Positions 10,547 through 19,519 of a stretch of 42,256 bases of DNA are shown here, in pieces. Positions within the stretch are counted from its first letter, which is position 1; every line of letters starts with the position of its first letter. The translations under genes were made by a program, and so were the position numbers. The notes beneath the pieces are model-generated. The model was not told the DNA's origin and made no database searches. It saw nothing but the letters and a program-made list of their open reading frames with translations. This DNA is from Pseudomonadota bacterium (GTDB lineage: Bacteria; Pseudomonadota; Alphaproteobacteria; Micropepsales; Micropepsaceae), in assembly GCA_029778105.1 (NCBI GenBank), contig JAKOQZ010000003.1, positions 1 to 42,256 on the forward strand, given 5' to 3'.

Positions 10547-11938
10547 ATGACTGATATCGTCGACCCGCCGCCGCCAGCGCCGGAGGTTGCGCCCGCGCTG
10601 ACGCGGCGCGCGGAAGCGGTTGCGATGCTGCGCCTCGCCGGGCCGGTGATCGTGGCGCGGGCCGGGCTGGTCATCATGCTGACCGTCGACACCTTCATGA
10701 CGGGGCTGGCGGGGGCGGGCGAGATCGCCAAGCTGGGCCTTGGGCTCAGTCCCGTGATGGTCTTCATGCTGGCGACGGTGGGCCTGCTGCAGGGTTCGAT
10801 GGTGCTGATCGCGCAGGCCAACGGCGCGCGCGACTATGCTCGCTGCGGCCAGGTGTGGCGGGTGGCGCTGATTCATGCGGCGGTGCTGGGATCGTGCTTT
10901 GCGCTGATCGGCCTTGTCGCGGAAGACCTGTTTCTGGCGGTCGGGCACGATCCGGCGCTGGCGGCCGGCGCAGCCTCGGTGACCCGGGCGTTCGCCTGGG
11001 GCATGCCGGGCGTGATGCTGTATGTCGCGACCGGCTATCTGCTGGAGGGCATCGGGCGGCCGCGCGCCGGCATGATCATCATGCTGATCGCCAACGTCGT
11101 GAACGTCTTCGCCGACGGCGTGTTCGCGGCCGGATGGTGGGGATGGGTGGAGCCGATGGGCGCAGACGGCGCGGTCATCACCACCAGCATCATCCGCTGG
11201 GGCATTTTCTTCGCCATTCTGGGCGTCGTGCTGAGCATGAAAGACCGGGCCGTCTATGGCGTGACCGGCGCGCGGACGCCGTTCTGGCCCATCGCGCGGC
11301 GGCTGTGGAAGATCGGCGCGCCGGTGGCGGTGACGGGCGCCTGCGAGAACGGCGCCTATGCCGTGCTGGCGCAGATGGCGGGCCTGATCGGCGCGGCGGC
11401 GCTGGCGGCGCACCAGGTGACGATCAATGTGCTGACCCTCGCCTATATGGGCGCGAACGGCATGGCGGCGGCGACCAGCGTGCGGGTGGGCAATGCGGTT
11501 GGGCGCGGCGACCGGCATGGGCTGGCGCTGTCGGGCTGGACCGGAATCGCGCTGGGGGCGGGGCTGATGTCGCTCGCTTCGGCCGTGTTTCTCGTCTTCC
11601 CCCGCGAAATCGGCGACATTTTCCTGCACGGCGCGGTGCAGTCGATGGACATCGTCGCCGCGACACTGACCGCGGCGGGCATCTTTATCGTGTTTTCCGG
11701 GTCGATGGCCGTTTCGATGGGCGCCCTGCGCGGGGCCGGCGACATGATGATCGTGATCCTCGCCTATGGGCTGGGCTATGGCCTGATCGGGGTGACGATG
11801 GCCTGGGTGTTCGCGTTCCGCCTGGATCTGGGCGCGCCGGGACTGATTTACGGCCTGCTGACCGGCATTCTGGCCGGGCTGGCGCTGTTGCTGTGGCGGT
11901 TCCGGCTGGTCGCCCGGCGGGGCGCGGCGAGGGTTTGA
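10547..11938 (+). CDS. MATE family efflux transporter
   Basis: About 12 hydrophobic segments; MTVDTFMTGLAG, AAHQVTINVLTLAYMGANGMAAATSVRVGNAVGRGD MATE repeats. Confidence 0.93.
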   Translation: MTDIVDPPPPAPEVAPALTRRAEAVAMLRLAGPVIVARAGLVIMLTVDTFMTGLAGAGEIAKLGLGLSPVMVFMLATVGLLQGSMVLIAQANGARDYARCGQVWRVALIHAAVLGSCFALIGLVAEDLFLAVGHDPALAAGAASVTRAFAWGMPGVMLYVATGYLLEGIGRPRAGMIIMLIANVVNVFADGVFAAGWWGWVEPMGADGAVITTSIIRWGIFFAILGVVLSMKDRAVYGVTGARTPFWPIARRLWKIGAPVAVTGACENGAYAVLAQMAGLIGAAALAAHQVTINVLTLAYMGANGMAAATSVRVGNAVGRGDRHGLALSGWTGIALGAGLMSLASAVFLVFPREIGDIFLHGAVQSMDIVAATLTAAGIFIVFSGSMAVSMGALRGAGDMMIVILAYGLGYGLIGVTMAWVFAFRLDLGAPGLIYGLLTGILAGLALLLWRFRLVARRGAARV

Positions 11939-12003
11939 CGCATTGCGGTTGACGCCGCCGCCCGGCACTTTAGGACAGTCCGACTGATTTAGCCGAAAGT
12001 CTC

Positions 12004-12714
12004 ATGCCGACCATCGCCCTCGTCGACGACGACAAGAATATCCTGACCTCGGTCTCCATCGCGCTGGAGCAGGAGGGCTATCACGTGCGCACCTATACCG
12101 ATGGGGCGGCGGCCCTTGCGGCGTTTTCCTCGACGCCGCCGGACCTGGCGGTGCTGGACATCAAGATGCCGCGCATGGACGGCATGGAGGTGCTGCGGCG
12201 TCTGCGGCAGAAGAGCGAATTGCCGGTGATCTTCCTGACCTCGAAGGACGAGGAGATCGACGAACTGATGGCGCTCAACGCCGGCGCCGACGACTACATC
12301 AAGAAGCCGTTCTCGCAGCGTCTGCTGCTGGAGCGCGTGCGCGCCGTTCTGCGCCGCGCCGAGGCCCGCGCCGGCATCGCCAAGGACGGCGCGACGGCCG
12401 ATCCCTCGCAGGCCGCCTTCACACGCGGCAAGCTGATGATGGACCCGCAGCGCCACGCGACGCTGTGGGGCGGCAAGAGCGTGACGCTGACCGTCACCGA
12501 ATTCCTGATCCTGCAGGCGCTGGCCCAGCGCCCGGGCTTCGTGAAGAGCCGCGACCATCTGATGGATGCGGCCTATGACGACCAGGTCTATGTCGACGAC
12601 CGCACCATCGACAGCCACATCAAGCGGCTGCGCAAGAAGTTCAAATCGGTCGACGACGATTTCGATTCCATCGAGACGCTGTACGGCGTCGGCTATCGCT
12701 TCAAGGAAGTCTGA
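12004..12714 (+). CDS. chvI: Response regulator, ChvI-like
   Basis: Receiver domain ([44 protein letters not shown]) and OmpR/PhoB winged helix ([17 protein letters not shown]). Followed by sensor kinase and hprK, as in Alphaproteobacteria. Confidence 0.92.
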   Translation: MPTIALVDDDKNILTSVSIALEQEGYHVRTYTDGAAALAAFSSTPPDLAVLDIKMPRMDGMEVLRRLRQKSELPVIFLTSKDEEIDELMALNAGADDYIKKPFSQRLLLERVRAVLRRAEARAGIAKDGATADPSQAAFTRGKLMMDPQRHATLWGGKSVTLTVTEFLILQALAQRPGFVKSRDHLMDAAYDDQVYVDDRTIDSHIKRLRKKFKSVDDDFDSIETLYGVGYRFKEV

Positions 12715-12723
12715 CGGGCGGAC

Positions 12724-14316
12724 ATGGCACGCGCTGCCGATACGGCGACGCGCCGCAGGCGGCGCGGGCTGACGCGGCTCATCATCGCGCTCAACCTGAT
12801 CGCGCTGCTGGTGCTGATCGCCGGCTCGTTCTGGCTGAACATGCGCCGCGTCGGCATGATCGACGAACGCATCCTGAGCCTGAAGACGCAGGGCGCCATC
12901 ATCGCGGCGGCGCTGGCCGAAACGGCGACGCTTGGCCCGGAAGCCATGGGCGTCGACGACGAGCTGGCGATCCCGCTGATGCGGCGGCTGATCGCGCAGA
13001 CCAACGCCCGCGTGCGCCTGTTCGACCGCAAGGGCCAGCTTCAGATCGACAGCCGCGTCATCGTGCCTTCGAACGAGGTGGTGGCGATGCGTCTGCCCGA
13101 GCCCGATTCGTGGTTCTGGTCGGAGAGTCTGGACGGCATCTATCAATGGCTCGCGCGCTGGGCGCCCGGGGCGGATTATCCGCCCTATCAGGAGCTGCAG
13201 GGCATGGACGGCACGTTCTACGGCGAAGTCGCCGAGGCGCTGCAGGCGCGGCCTTCAAGCGCCATCCGGGTGAATTCCACCGGCGATCTGATCCTCTCCG
13301 TCGCGGTGCCGGTGCAGCGTTACCAGCTGGTGCTGGGCGTGCTGCAGCTGACCAACGAGGGCGGCGATATCGGCCTGATCCTGCGCGAGGAGCGCATCGC
13401 CATCCTGCAGCTGTCGCTGGTGGCCATTGCGGTGATGGTGGGCACATCCATCCTGATGGCGCGCAATATCGCGCGGCCGATCCGCGCGCTGGCCGACGCC
13501 GCAGACGGGGCGCGCACCCGGGTGAAAGGCCGCGCGCCCATTCCCGATTTCTCGGGCCGGCGCGACGAGATCGGCGACCTTTCGGGCTCGCTGAACGCGA
13601 TGACCGATGCGCTGTATGACCGGATCGACGCGATCGAACAGTTCGCCGCCGACGTGGCGCACGAGATCAAGAACCCGCTGACGTCGCTCAAAAGCGCGGT
13701 GGAGACGATGCGCCGCGCCAATCCCGAACAGCAGCAGCGCCTGCTGGAGGTGATTGAGGACGATGTGACGCGGATGAACCGTCTGGTCAGCGACATCTCG
13801 GACGCCTCGCGCCTGGACGCCGAGCTGGCGCGCGAGAAAGCCGAGCCGGTGGATCTGGTGGCGCTGGCCAGGGAAGTCGCGACGATCTGTCAGAAAGAGG
13901 GCGGGCCGGCGGTGACGGTGGAGAGCGATCTGCCGACCCAGCGCAACGGGCTGGTGGTGACCGGGCTCGATGGCCCGCTGGGGCAGGTGCTGCGCAACCT
14001 GATCGACAATGCCTGCTCGTTCTCGCCGCCCGGCGGCACGGCGCGGGTGAAGCTGAAGCGCGAGCCGCGCCATGCCGTGATCGAGGTGGAAGACGACGGA
14101 CCGGGCATTCCGCCCGAACATCTGGAGGATGTCTTCAAGCGCTTCTACACCTCGCGGCCGGACGAGCATTTCGGCCGCAATTCGGGGCTTGGGCTTTCCA
14201 TCTCGAAGCAGATCGTCGATGTTCACGACGGAACGATCCGCGCCGCCAACCGCCCCGGCCCGACGCCGGGATCGCGCGCCGGTGCGGTCTTTACGATCCG
14301 CCTGAAACTGCCGTGA
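12724..14316 (+). CDS. chvG: Sensor histidine kinase, ChvG-like
   Basis: Two TM, HAMP, H-box FAADVAHEIKNPLTSLKSAVET, N-box LRNLIDNACSFSPPGG, EDDGPGIPPE, GLGLSISKQIVDVHDG. Confidence 0.93.
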   Translation: MARAADTATRRRRRGLTRLIIALNLIALLVLIAGSFWLNMRRVGMIDERILSLKTQGAIIAAALAETATLGPEAMGVDDELAIPLMRRLIAQTNARVRLFDRKGQLQIDSRVIVPSNEVVAMRLPEPDSWFWSESLDGIYQWLARWAPGADYPPYQELQGMDGTFYGEVAEALQARPSSAIRVNSTGDLILSVAVPVQRYQLVLGVLQLTNEGGDIGLILREERIAILQLSLVAIAVMVGTSILMARNIARPIRALADAADGARTRVKGRAPIPDFSGRRDEIGDLSGSLNAMTDALYDRIDAIEQFAADVAHEIKNPLTSLKSAVETMRRANPEQQQRLLEVIEDDVTRMNRLVSDISDASRLDAELAREKAEPVDLVALAREVATICQKEGGPAVTVESDLPTQRNGLVVTGLDGPLGQVLRNLIDNACSFSPPGGTARVKLKREPRHAVIEVEDDGPGIPPEHLEDVFKRFYTSRPDEHFGRNSGLGLSISKQIVDVHDGTIRAANRPGPTPGSRAGAVFTIRLKLP

Positions 14317-14330
14317 CGCGGGAGAGGCGA

Positions 14331-14804
14331 ATGAGCGCAGACGCGAGCGTCCGCATCCATGCGACGCTGGTGGCGATCGGCCGGGAGGACGGCGCCGAAC
14401 TGGGGGCGCTGTTTCTGGGGCCGCCAGGCAGCGGAAAATCGGATCTGGCGCTGCGCCTGATCCATGACGGCGCGCTGCTGGTCGCCGACGACCAGGTGGA
14501 GGTGAGTTTTGCCCATGGCGGGCTTTGGGGCGCGGTCCCGGACAAGATCGCCGGGCTGATCGAGGCGCGGGGCATCGGCCTGCTGCGCCTGCCCTTTTCG
14601 CCGGGCGTGCGGATCGCCGCCGTGTTCGACCTGACATCGGGCGCGCCGGTCGAACGGATGCCGGAGAAGCGCTGGTACCAACCGCCGCAGACCTTCCGCG
14701 CCCGCGGCGGGGCGCTGCGTATCCCGCTTTATGCGCTCGATCCCTTCCAGGCCTCGGCCACCGCCAAGGTGACGCTGGCGCTGCTGGGCAAGGTGGAAGG
14801 GTAA
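14331..14804 (+). CDS. hprK: HPr kinase/phosphorylase, short alphaproteobacterial form
   Basis: Walker A FLGPPGSGKSDLALRLIHDGALLVADDQV; gene context chvG-hprK-EIIA-HPr. Confidence 0.88.
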   Translation: MSADASVRIHATLVAIGREDGAELGALFLGPPGSGKSDLALRLIHDGALLVADDQVEVSFAHGGLWGAVPDKIAGLIEARGIGLLRLPFSPGVRIAAVFDLTSGAPVERMPEKRWYQPPQTFRARGGALRIPLYALDPFQASATAKVTLALLGKVEG

Positions 14805-14918
14805 ATCGGCAACGCCGGTTGACCATATGTGCGCCGGGGTCTTCTGCCCGCGAATGGTTCCTGCTAGAACCCGCAACCTTGTCAGGGCCTTTGGGCTCGT
14901 TGCCGCGCCAAGAGTTAG

Positions 14919-15323
14919 ATGATCGGCCTCGTACTGGTTACCCACGGCAAGCTTGCCCTGGAACTGATCGCCGCCATGGAGCACGTCGTGGGTCCGCAGA
15001 CCCATGTGAAGGCCATCTGCATCGGCCCCGACGACGACATGGACGGCCGCCGCAAGGAAATCCTCGACGCCGCCAAGTCGGTGAACCTGGGCGATGGCGT
15101 CATCCTGCTGACCGACATGTTCGGCGGCACGCCCTCCAACCTCGCCATCTCGGTGATGGACAAGGTGAAGGGCGAGGTGATTGCGGGCGTGAACCTGCCC
15201 ATGCTGATCAAGCTGGCCTCGTGCCGGGTGTCGCAGAAGCTGGCCGATGCGGTGGTGAAGGCGCAGGACGCCGGCCGCAAATACATCATCGTGGCGAGCC
15301 AAGAGCTCGCAGGCAGCGTCTGA
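14919..15323 (+). CDS. PTS mannose-family EIIA component
   Basis: MIGLVLVTHGKLALELIAAMEHVVG (phospho-His motif) and LLTDMFGGTPSNLA. Confidence 0.93.
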   Translation: MIGLVLVTHGKLALELIAAMEHVVGPQTHVKAICIGPDDDMDGRRKEILDAAKSVNLGDGVILLTDMFGGTPSNLAISVMDKVKGEVIAGVNLPMLIKLASCRVSQKLADAVVKAQDAGRKYIIVASQELAGSV

Positions 15324-15327
15324 CGCG

Positions 15328-15600
15328 ATGGCGAAGCTCGCGCAGGAGATGCTGATCGTCAATCAGCGCGGCCTGCACGCCAGAGCCTCGGCGAAATTCG
15401 TGAAGCTGGCCTCGAGCTTTGAAAGCGTCATCACGGTGACGCGCGGCGACGACACCGTGCACGGCACCTCGATCATGAGCCTGCTGACGCTGGGCGCGGC
15501 GCCGGGCTCGACCATTCTGGTGGAAGCCGAAGGCCCCGACGCACGCGAGGCGCTGGAGGCCATCAACGCGATGATCTGCGCCAAGTTCGACGAGGAATGA
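15328..15600 (+). CDS. ptsH: HPr phosphocarrier
   Basis: RGLHARASAKFVKLA (His15 motif) and GTSIMSLLTLGA (Ser46 region). Confidence 0.95.
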   Translation: MAKLAQEMLIVNQRGLHARASAKFVKLASSFESVITVTRGDDTVHGTSIMSLLTLGAAPGSTILVEAEGPDAREALEAINAMICAKFDEE

Positions 15601-16679
15601 GCGCGAAGACAGCCGCCGCGCTGATGCTGGCGGCGCTGCTGACGGCCTGCGCGCAGGCGCCGGTGCGGCCGCCCGCCGGGATCATCGCCGACGACGCGCC
15701 CGAGATCGGCGCACGCCCCGCCCCTTACGATTTGTCCGATGTCAGCGGCCCGGATGCGCCCGGCATGCCCTCGATGTGGGTGATGGAGAAGAGCGGCCGC
15801 ACGCTGGCGGTCTTCGGCACCATGCACGCCGTGCCGCGCGGCTTTCGCTGGCTGCGCCCGGATGTGAAGCGCGCTTTGGCCCAAGCCGATCTGGTGATGA
15901 CCGAAGTCGGCACGACCGACGCCGCGCAGTATAACCCGCGTCTGGGCGAGCTGGACGATCTGGCCGGGCTGCTGTCGCGCGACGACGGCGTGAACACGCT
16001 GGACCTCATCGCCGCGCCCGGCACGCCCGAGCGCGTCGAACTGGAGGCGGCGATCGACATGGCCGGCGTGCGCGCGGCCTCCGTCACGACGCTGCAGGCC
16101 TGGGCGCTGTGTCTCGACCTGCAGCGCAGCGAGACGCCCGACGCGCTGAAGCGGATGACGCCCGAAGCGCGCGCGCTGCGCACCGAAGCGACGAAGACAC
16201 TGGGACCGCTGGAGAGCGGCCCCGACGGGCCTGATGCGCGCATCGAACGGTTTCGCCTGAGCCAAAACCTGCCGTTCAAACAGCTTGAGACCTTTGCGAC
16301 ACGGGCGCGCGTTTACGCCACGATGCCGGAGGCCGACGCGATCGCCTGCATCCGCCACCGCGCGCATGCCATCGTGGCCGGTACGGATTGGACCAGTTTC
16401 CCCCAGCGCTTCCGCGCCGCGCTCGACTTCTGGACGCGGGGCGATCTGGACGGCGGGCGACGGTCCGCGATGGCCGAGACGGCCGGAATCTCGCCGGCCT
16501 TGGCCGAGCGGCTCTATCAGGGCCGCGAGGCGCAGTGGATGGCGCTGATCGCGCGCCATTGCGAAGCCACGAAGCTGAACTGTGCGCTGGCCGTGGGGTT
16601 CGCCCATCTGGGCGGACCGGACGGCTTGCTGAAACGTCTGGAGCAGGCAGGATACCGGCTGAAGCCGGGGACAAGCTGA
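15597..16679 (+). CDS. TraB/GumN family lipoprotein, paralog 1
   Basis: Lipobox LAALLTAC; GRTLAVFGTMHAVP; C-terminal VGFAHLGGPDGLLKRLEQAGYRL. Confidence 0.82.
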   Translation: MSAKTAAALMLAALLTACAQAPVRPPAGIIADDAPEIGARPAPYDLSDVSGPDAPGMPSMWVMEKSGRTLAVFGTMHAVPRGFRWLRPDVKRALAQADLVMTEVGTTDAAQYNPRLGELDDLAGLLSRDDGVNTLDLIAAPGTPERVELEAAIDMAGVRAASVTTLQAWALCLDLQRSETPDALKRMTPEARALRTEATKTLGPLESGPDGPDARIERFRLSQNLPFKQLETFATRARVYATMPEADAIACIRHRAHAIVAGTDWTSFPQRFRAALDFWTRGDLDGGRRSAMAETAGISPALAERLYQGREAQWMALIARHCEATKLNCALAVGFAHLGGPDGLLKRLEQAGYRLKPGTS

Positions 16680-17710
16680 TGGGTGCGACCAAGCGCGTGG
16701 CGGTGCTGGCGCTAACTGCGCTGCTGGGCGGCTGCGCGGTAGTGCCGGGCGGCCAGACGTCGGTCTACGATCTGGGCGAGGAGCGCGCGCCGCCCGGCGC
16801 CGCCGCTCCGCACGTCTTCGTCCTGGAGAAGGACGGCGCGACGATCGCCGTTTTCGGCACGACGCATCTGGTGCCCGCGAATCTGCAATGGCTGTCGCCC
16901 ACCACCGAGCGCGCGCTGAAATCGGCTGACCTGATCCTCACCGAAACCAGCCTTTTCCGTGCCGACGAGGTGGCCATTTCGGACGACGAGGCTGCGCTGC
17001 TGGCGCCGCGCAGCCTGCTGCCGCCGGGCCATACGCTGTGGGCCGAGTCGGACAAGCGCCTGGGTGCGGCCGCAACGGCCCGGATCAAGGCGGCGCTTGC
17101 TGCGCAGGATCTGAGCCCGGCGAGCTATGCAGCGATGCGGCCCTGGATGGTGTGCCGCGATCTGCAGATTCCGCCCAAACTGCGCTCCACGGTGACGGCG
17201 GAGGATCGCGAGATGATCAAGGCGCTGTCGGCGGCCTTTGGCGCGCCCGACATCGCCCCACCCGATCTGAAAGTCGAGCTCTATGGCGTATCGAACGGTG
17301 TCGAGACGCAGTTTCTGGAGAGCGAATACCAGCGCGCCTATAATTTCAGCCGCCTCGACGGCGACGCGGCGCTGGACTGTGCGGCGAAGGCGACCGCGCG
17401 CGTGACCGGGTCGCGATCCGGCGCATCGATCGCCGCCCAGTATCAGGATCTGCTGGGGATGTGGACGTCGGGCGACGTCGAGCGAGCCCGGACGATGGTC
17501 GAGCGTGACCAGCGCGCGATCAACCCCGGCTGGTCGCAGCTTTTCCTGCAGGCGCGTGAAGAGGCCTGGGTCGAGCAGATCGCCGCGCAATGTGCCAGGC
17601 CCCGCCGCAATTGCTTCGTCGCGGTGGGCATGGGCCATCTGGGCGGCGTTGACGGACTGTTGAAGCGGTTGGAGGGCCTTGGCTACCGGCCCGTCGCACC
17701 GCAGGGCTGA
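16679..17710 (+). CDS. TraB/GumN family lipoprotein, paralog 2
   Basis: Lipobox LTALLGGC; GATIAVFGTTHLVPANLQWL; VGMGHLGGVDGLLKRLEGLGYRPV. Start ATG 16679 overlaps the previous stop by 1 nt. Confidence 0.85.
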   Translation: MGATKRVAVLALTALLGGCAVVPGGQTSVYDLGEERAPPGAAAPHVFVLEKDGATIAVFGTTHLVPANLQWLSPTTERALKSADLILTETSLFRADEVAISDDEAALLAPRSLLPPGHTLWAESDKRLGAAATARIKAALAAQDLSPASYAAMRPWMVCRDLQIPPKLRSTVTAEDREMIKALSAAFGAPDIAPPDLKVELYGVSNGVETQFLESEYQRAYNFSRLDGDAALDCAAKATARVTGSRSGASIAAQYQDLLGMWTSGDVERARTMVERDQRAINPGWSQLFLQAREEAWVEQIAAQCARPRRNCFVAVGMGHLGGVDGLLKRLEGLGYRPVAPQG

Positions 17711-17743
17711 CAGCGCGGGCGCGGCCCCTTAAGTTGCGCGCCC

Positions 17744-18517
17744 ATGGAAAACAAAGACGACATCGTCAAGAACTGGCTGCCCCGCTACACCGGCCTGGAG
17801 CTGGCCGAATTCGGGCAATACATCCTGCTCACCAATTTCGACAATTACGTCCAGCGCTTTGCCGAATGGCACGGCGTGGAGGTGAAGGGCCTGGACCGCG
17901 CGATGCATTCCGCGACGGCGGACGGCATCACCATGATCAATTTCTCGATGGGCAGCCCGATGGCCGCGACCATCATGGACCTGCTGACGGCGATCAGCCC
18001 CAAAGCGGTGCTGTTCCTGGGCAAATGCGGCGGGCTGAAGAAGAAGAACCAGCTGGGCGATTTCGTGCTGCCCATCGCGGCGATCCGCGGCGAGGGCACG
18101 TCGAACGACTATTTTCCGCCCGAAGTGCCGGCGCTGCCCGCCTTTACGCTGCAGCGCGCCGTGTCTTCGACGATCCGCGACCAGGGTTATGACTACTGGA
18201 CCGGCACGGTCTACACGACCAACCGCCGCGTCTGGGAGCACGACGCGCCGTTCAAGGACTATCTCAGAAAGATCCGCGCCATGGCGATCGACATGGAGAC
18301 GGCGACGCTGTTCAGCGTCGGCTTCGCCAACCGCATCCCGACCGGCGCGCTGCTGCTGGTCAGCGACCAGCCGATGATCCCGCAGGGCGTGAAGACGAGC
18401 GAAAGCGACAAGCGCGTCTCGGGCCAGTATGTCGAGCCGCATATCCGCATCGGTATCGAGGCGCTGAAGGAAATTCGCGATGACGGCCGTTCGGTGCGTC
18501 ACCTGAAATGGGATTGA
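17744..18517 (+). CDS. amn: AMP nucleosidase, short form (PNP/UDP superfamily)
   Basis: KAVLFLGKCGGLKKKNQLGDFVLPIAAIRGEGTSNDYFPPEVPALPAF, TTNRRVWEHD, RAMAIDMETATLFSVGFANRIPTGALLLVSDQPM. Confidence 0.9.
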   Translation: MENKDDIVKNWLPRYTGLELAEFGQYILLTNFDNYVQRFAEWHGVEVKGLDRAMHSATADGITMINFSMGSPMAATIMDLLTAISPKAVLFLGKCGGLKKKNQLGDFVLPIAAIRGEGTSNDYFPPEVPALPAFTLQRAVSSTIRDQGYDYWTGTVYTTNRRVWEHDAPFKDYLRKIRAMAIDMETATLFSVGFANRIPTGALLLVSDQPMIPQGVKTSESDKRVSGQYVEPHIRIGIEALKEIRDDGRSVRHLKWD

Positions 18518-18522
18518 ACGCC

Positions 18523-19413
18523 ATGTCTGTGCTGACCCGCGCGGCCGGCCTCGCCGCCGCCGCGCTGATGACGGCGGGGCTGGCGCTCGGCGCCGCCAAG
18601 AAGGAAGAGCCGGCGATCTGGACGATCCAGAAGCCCAACGGCACGACCGTCACGTTTTTCGGCAGCGTGCATCTGCTGCCCGACGGCGAGGGTTGGCGGA
18701 CCAAGGCGCTGGTCGACGCCTATGAGGCGGCCGACGTGATCGTGCTGGAGACCGACCTGTCGGTGATGGGCACCAGCGAGATGCAGTCCTATCTGGCGAA
18801 GCACTCGATGAACGAGCCGGGAATAACGCTGACCAAGCTGCTGAGCGCCGAACAGAAGGCGACGGTGGTGAAGGGCGCGGAAGCGGCCGGCATGAGCTTT
18901 GCCGCGATGGACGCCTATCAGCCCTGGTTCGCGGCGCTGCAGATGTCGGTCACCTACGCGCTGACGCAGGGGTTCAATCCCGACCAGGGCGTCGACAAGC
19001 GCATCGAAAGCGACGGCCGCAGCGACGGCAAGGCGATCGCCTATTTCGAAAAGACGCGCGAGCAGCTGGATCTTTTCATCGATCTGCCGCTGGACGAACA
19101 GATCGCGTTCCTGGTGCTTGGGGCGCAGGAAATTCTCGACCGCCCGGACGAGCTGAAGAAGCTGATCGACGCCTGGTCGAGAGGGGACGTGAACGAGATC
19201 GACGATCTGATGAATCGCGGGCTTGAAGGCTCGCCCGGCGCCGCCCGTGCCCTGCTCGCCGATCGCAATGCGCGCTGGGTGAAGGTGATCCGCGAGTTTT
19301 TCCTGAAGGACAAGAACTCGTATCTCATCGTCGTCGGCGCGGGCCACCTGGCGGGCGACGACAGCGTCATCTCGATGCTGCGCAACGAAGGCGTGGAGGT
19401 GGAGGGGCCCTAG
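18523..19413 (+). CDS. TraB/GumN family exported protein, paralog 3
   Basis: Signal peptide; IWTIQKPNGTTVTFFGSVHLLPDG, DVIVLETDL, IVVGAGHLAGDDSVISMLRNEGVEVE. Confidence 0.87.
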   Translation: MSVLTRAAGLAAAALMTAGLALGAAKKEEPAIWTIQKPNGTTVTFFGSVHLLPDGEGWRTKALVDAYEAADVIVLETDLSVMGTSEMQSYLAKHSMNEPGITLTKLLSAEQKATVVKGAEAAGMSFAAMDAYQPWFAALQMSVTYALTQGFNPDQGVDKRIESDGRSDGKAIAYFEKTREQLDLFIDLPLDEQIAFLVLGAQEILDRPDELKKLIDAWSRGDVNEIDDLMNRGLEGSPGAARALLADRNARWVKVIREFFLKDKNSYLIVVGAGHLAGDDSVISMLRNEGVEVEGP

Positions 19414-19519
19414 GACCTCTCGCCATCTTGAGGCCACGTTTCGCCGCCTCATGGCGGCAGGAACCATGGCTGTGCGCCTTGCCGGGCGGTCGTGGACGAC
19501 AGAGGGGAAACCGACGGAC

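Noticed and set aside
10286-11968. 560-aa ORF antisense to the MATE gene
   Set aside because: R/H/Q-rich low-complexity shadow ORF.
15597-17710. Tandem TraB/GumN genes as a conjugation (TraB) locus
   Set aside because: The name refers to the TraB/PrgY-GumN family, not the conjugative TraB ATPase; no other transfer genes present.
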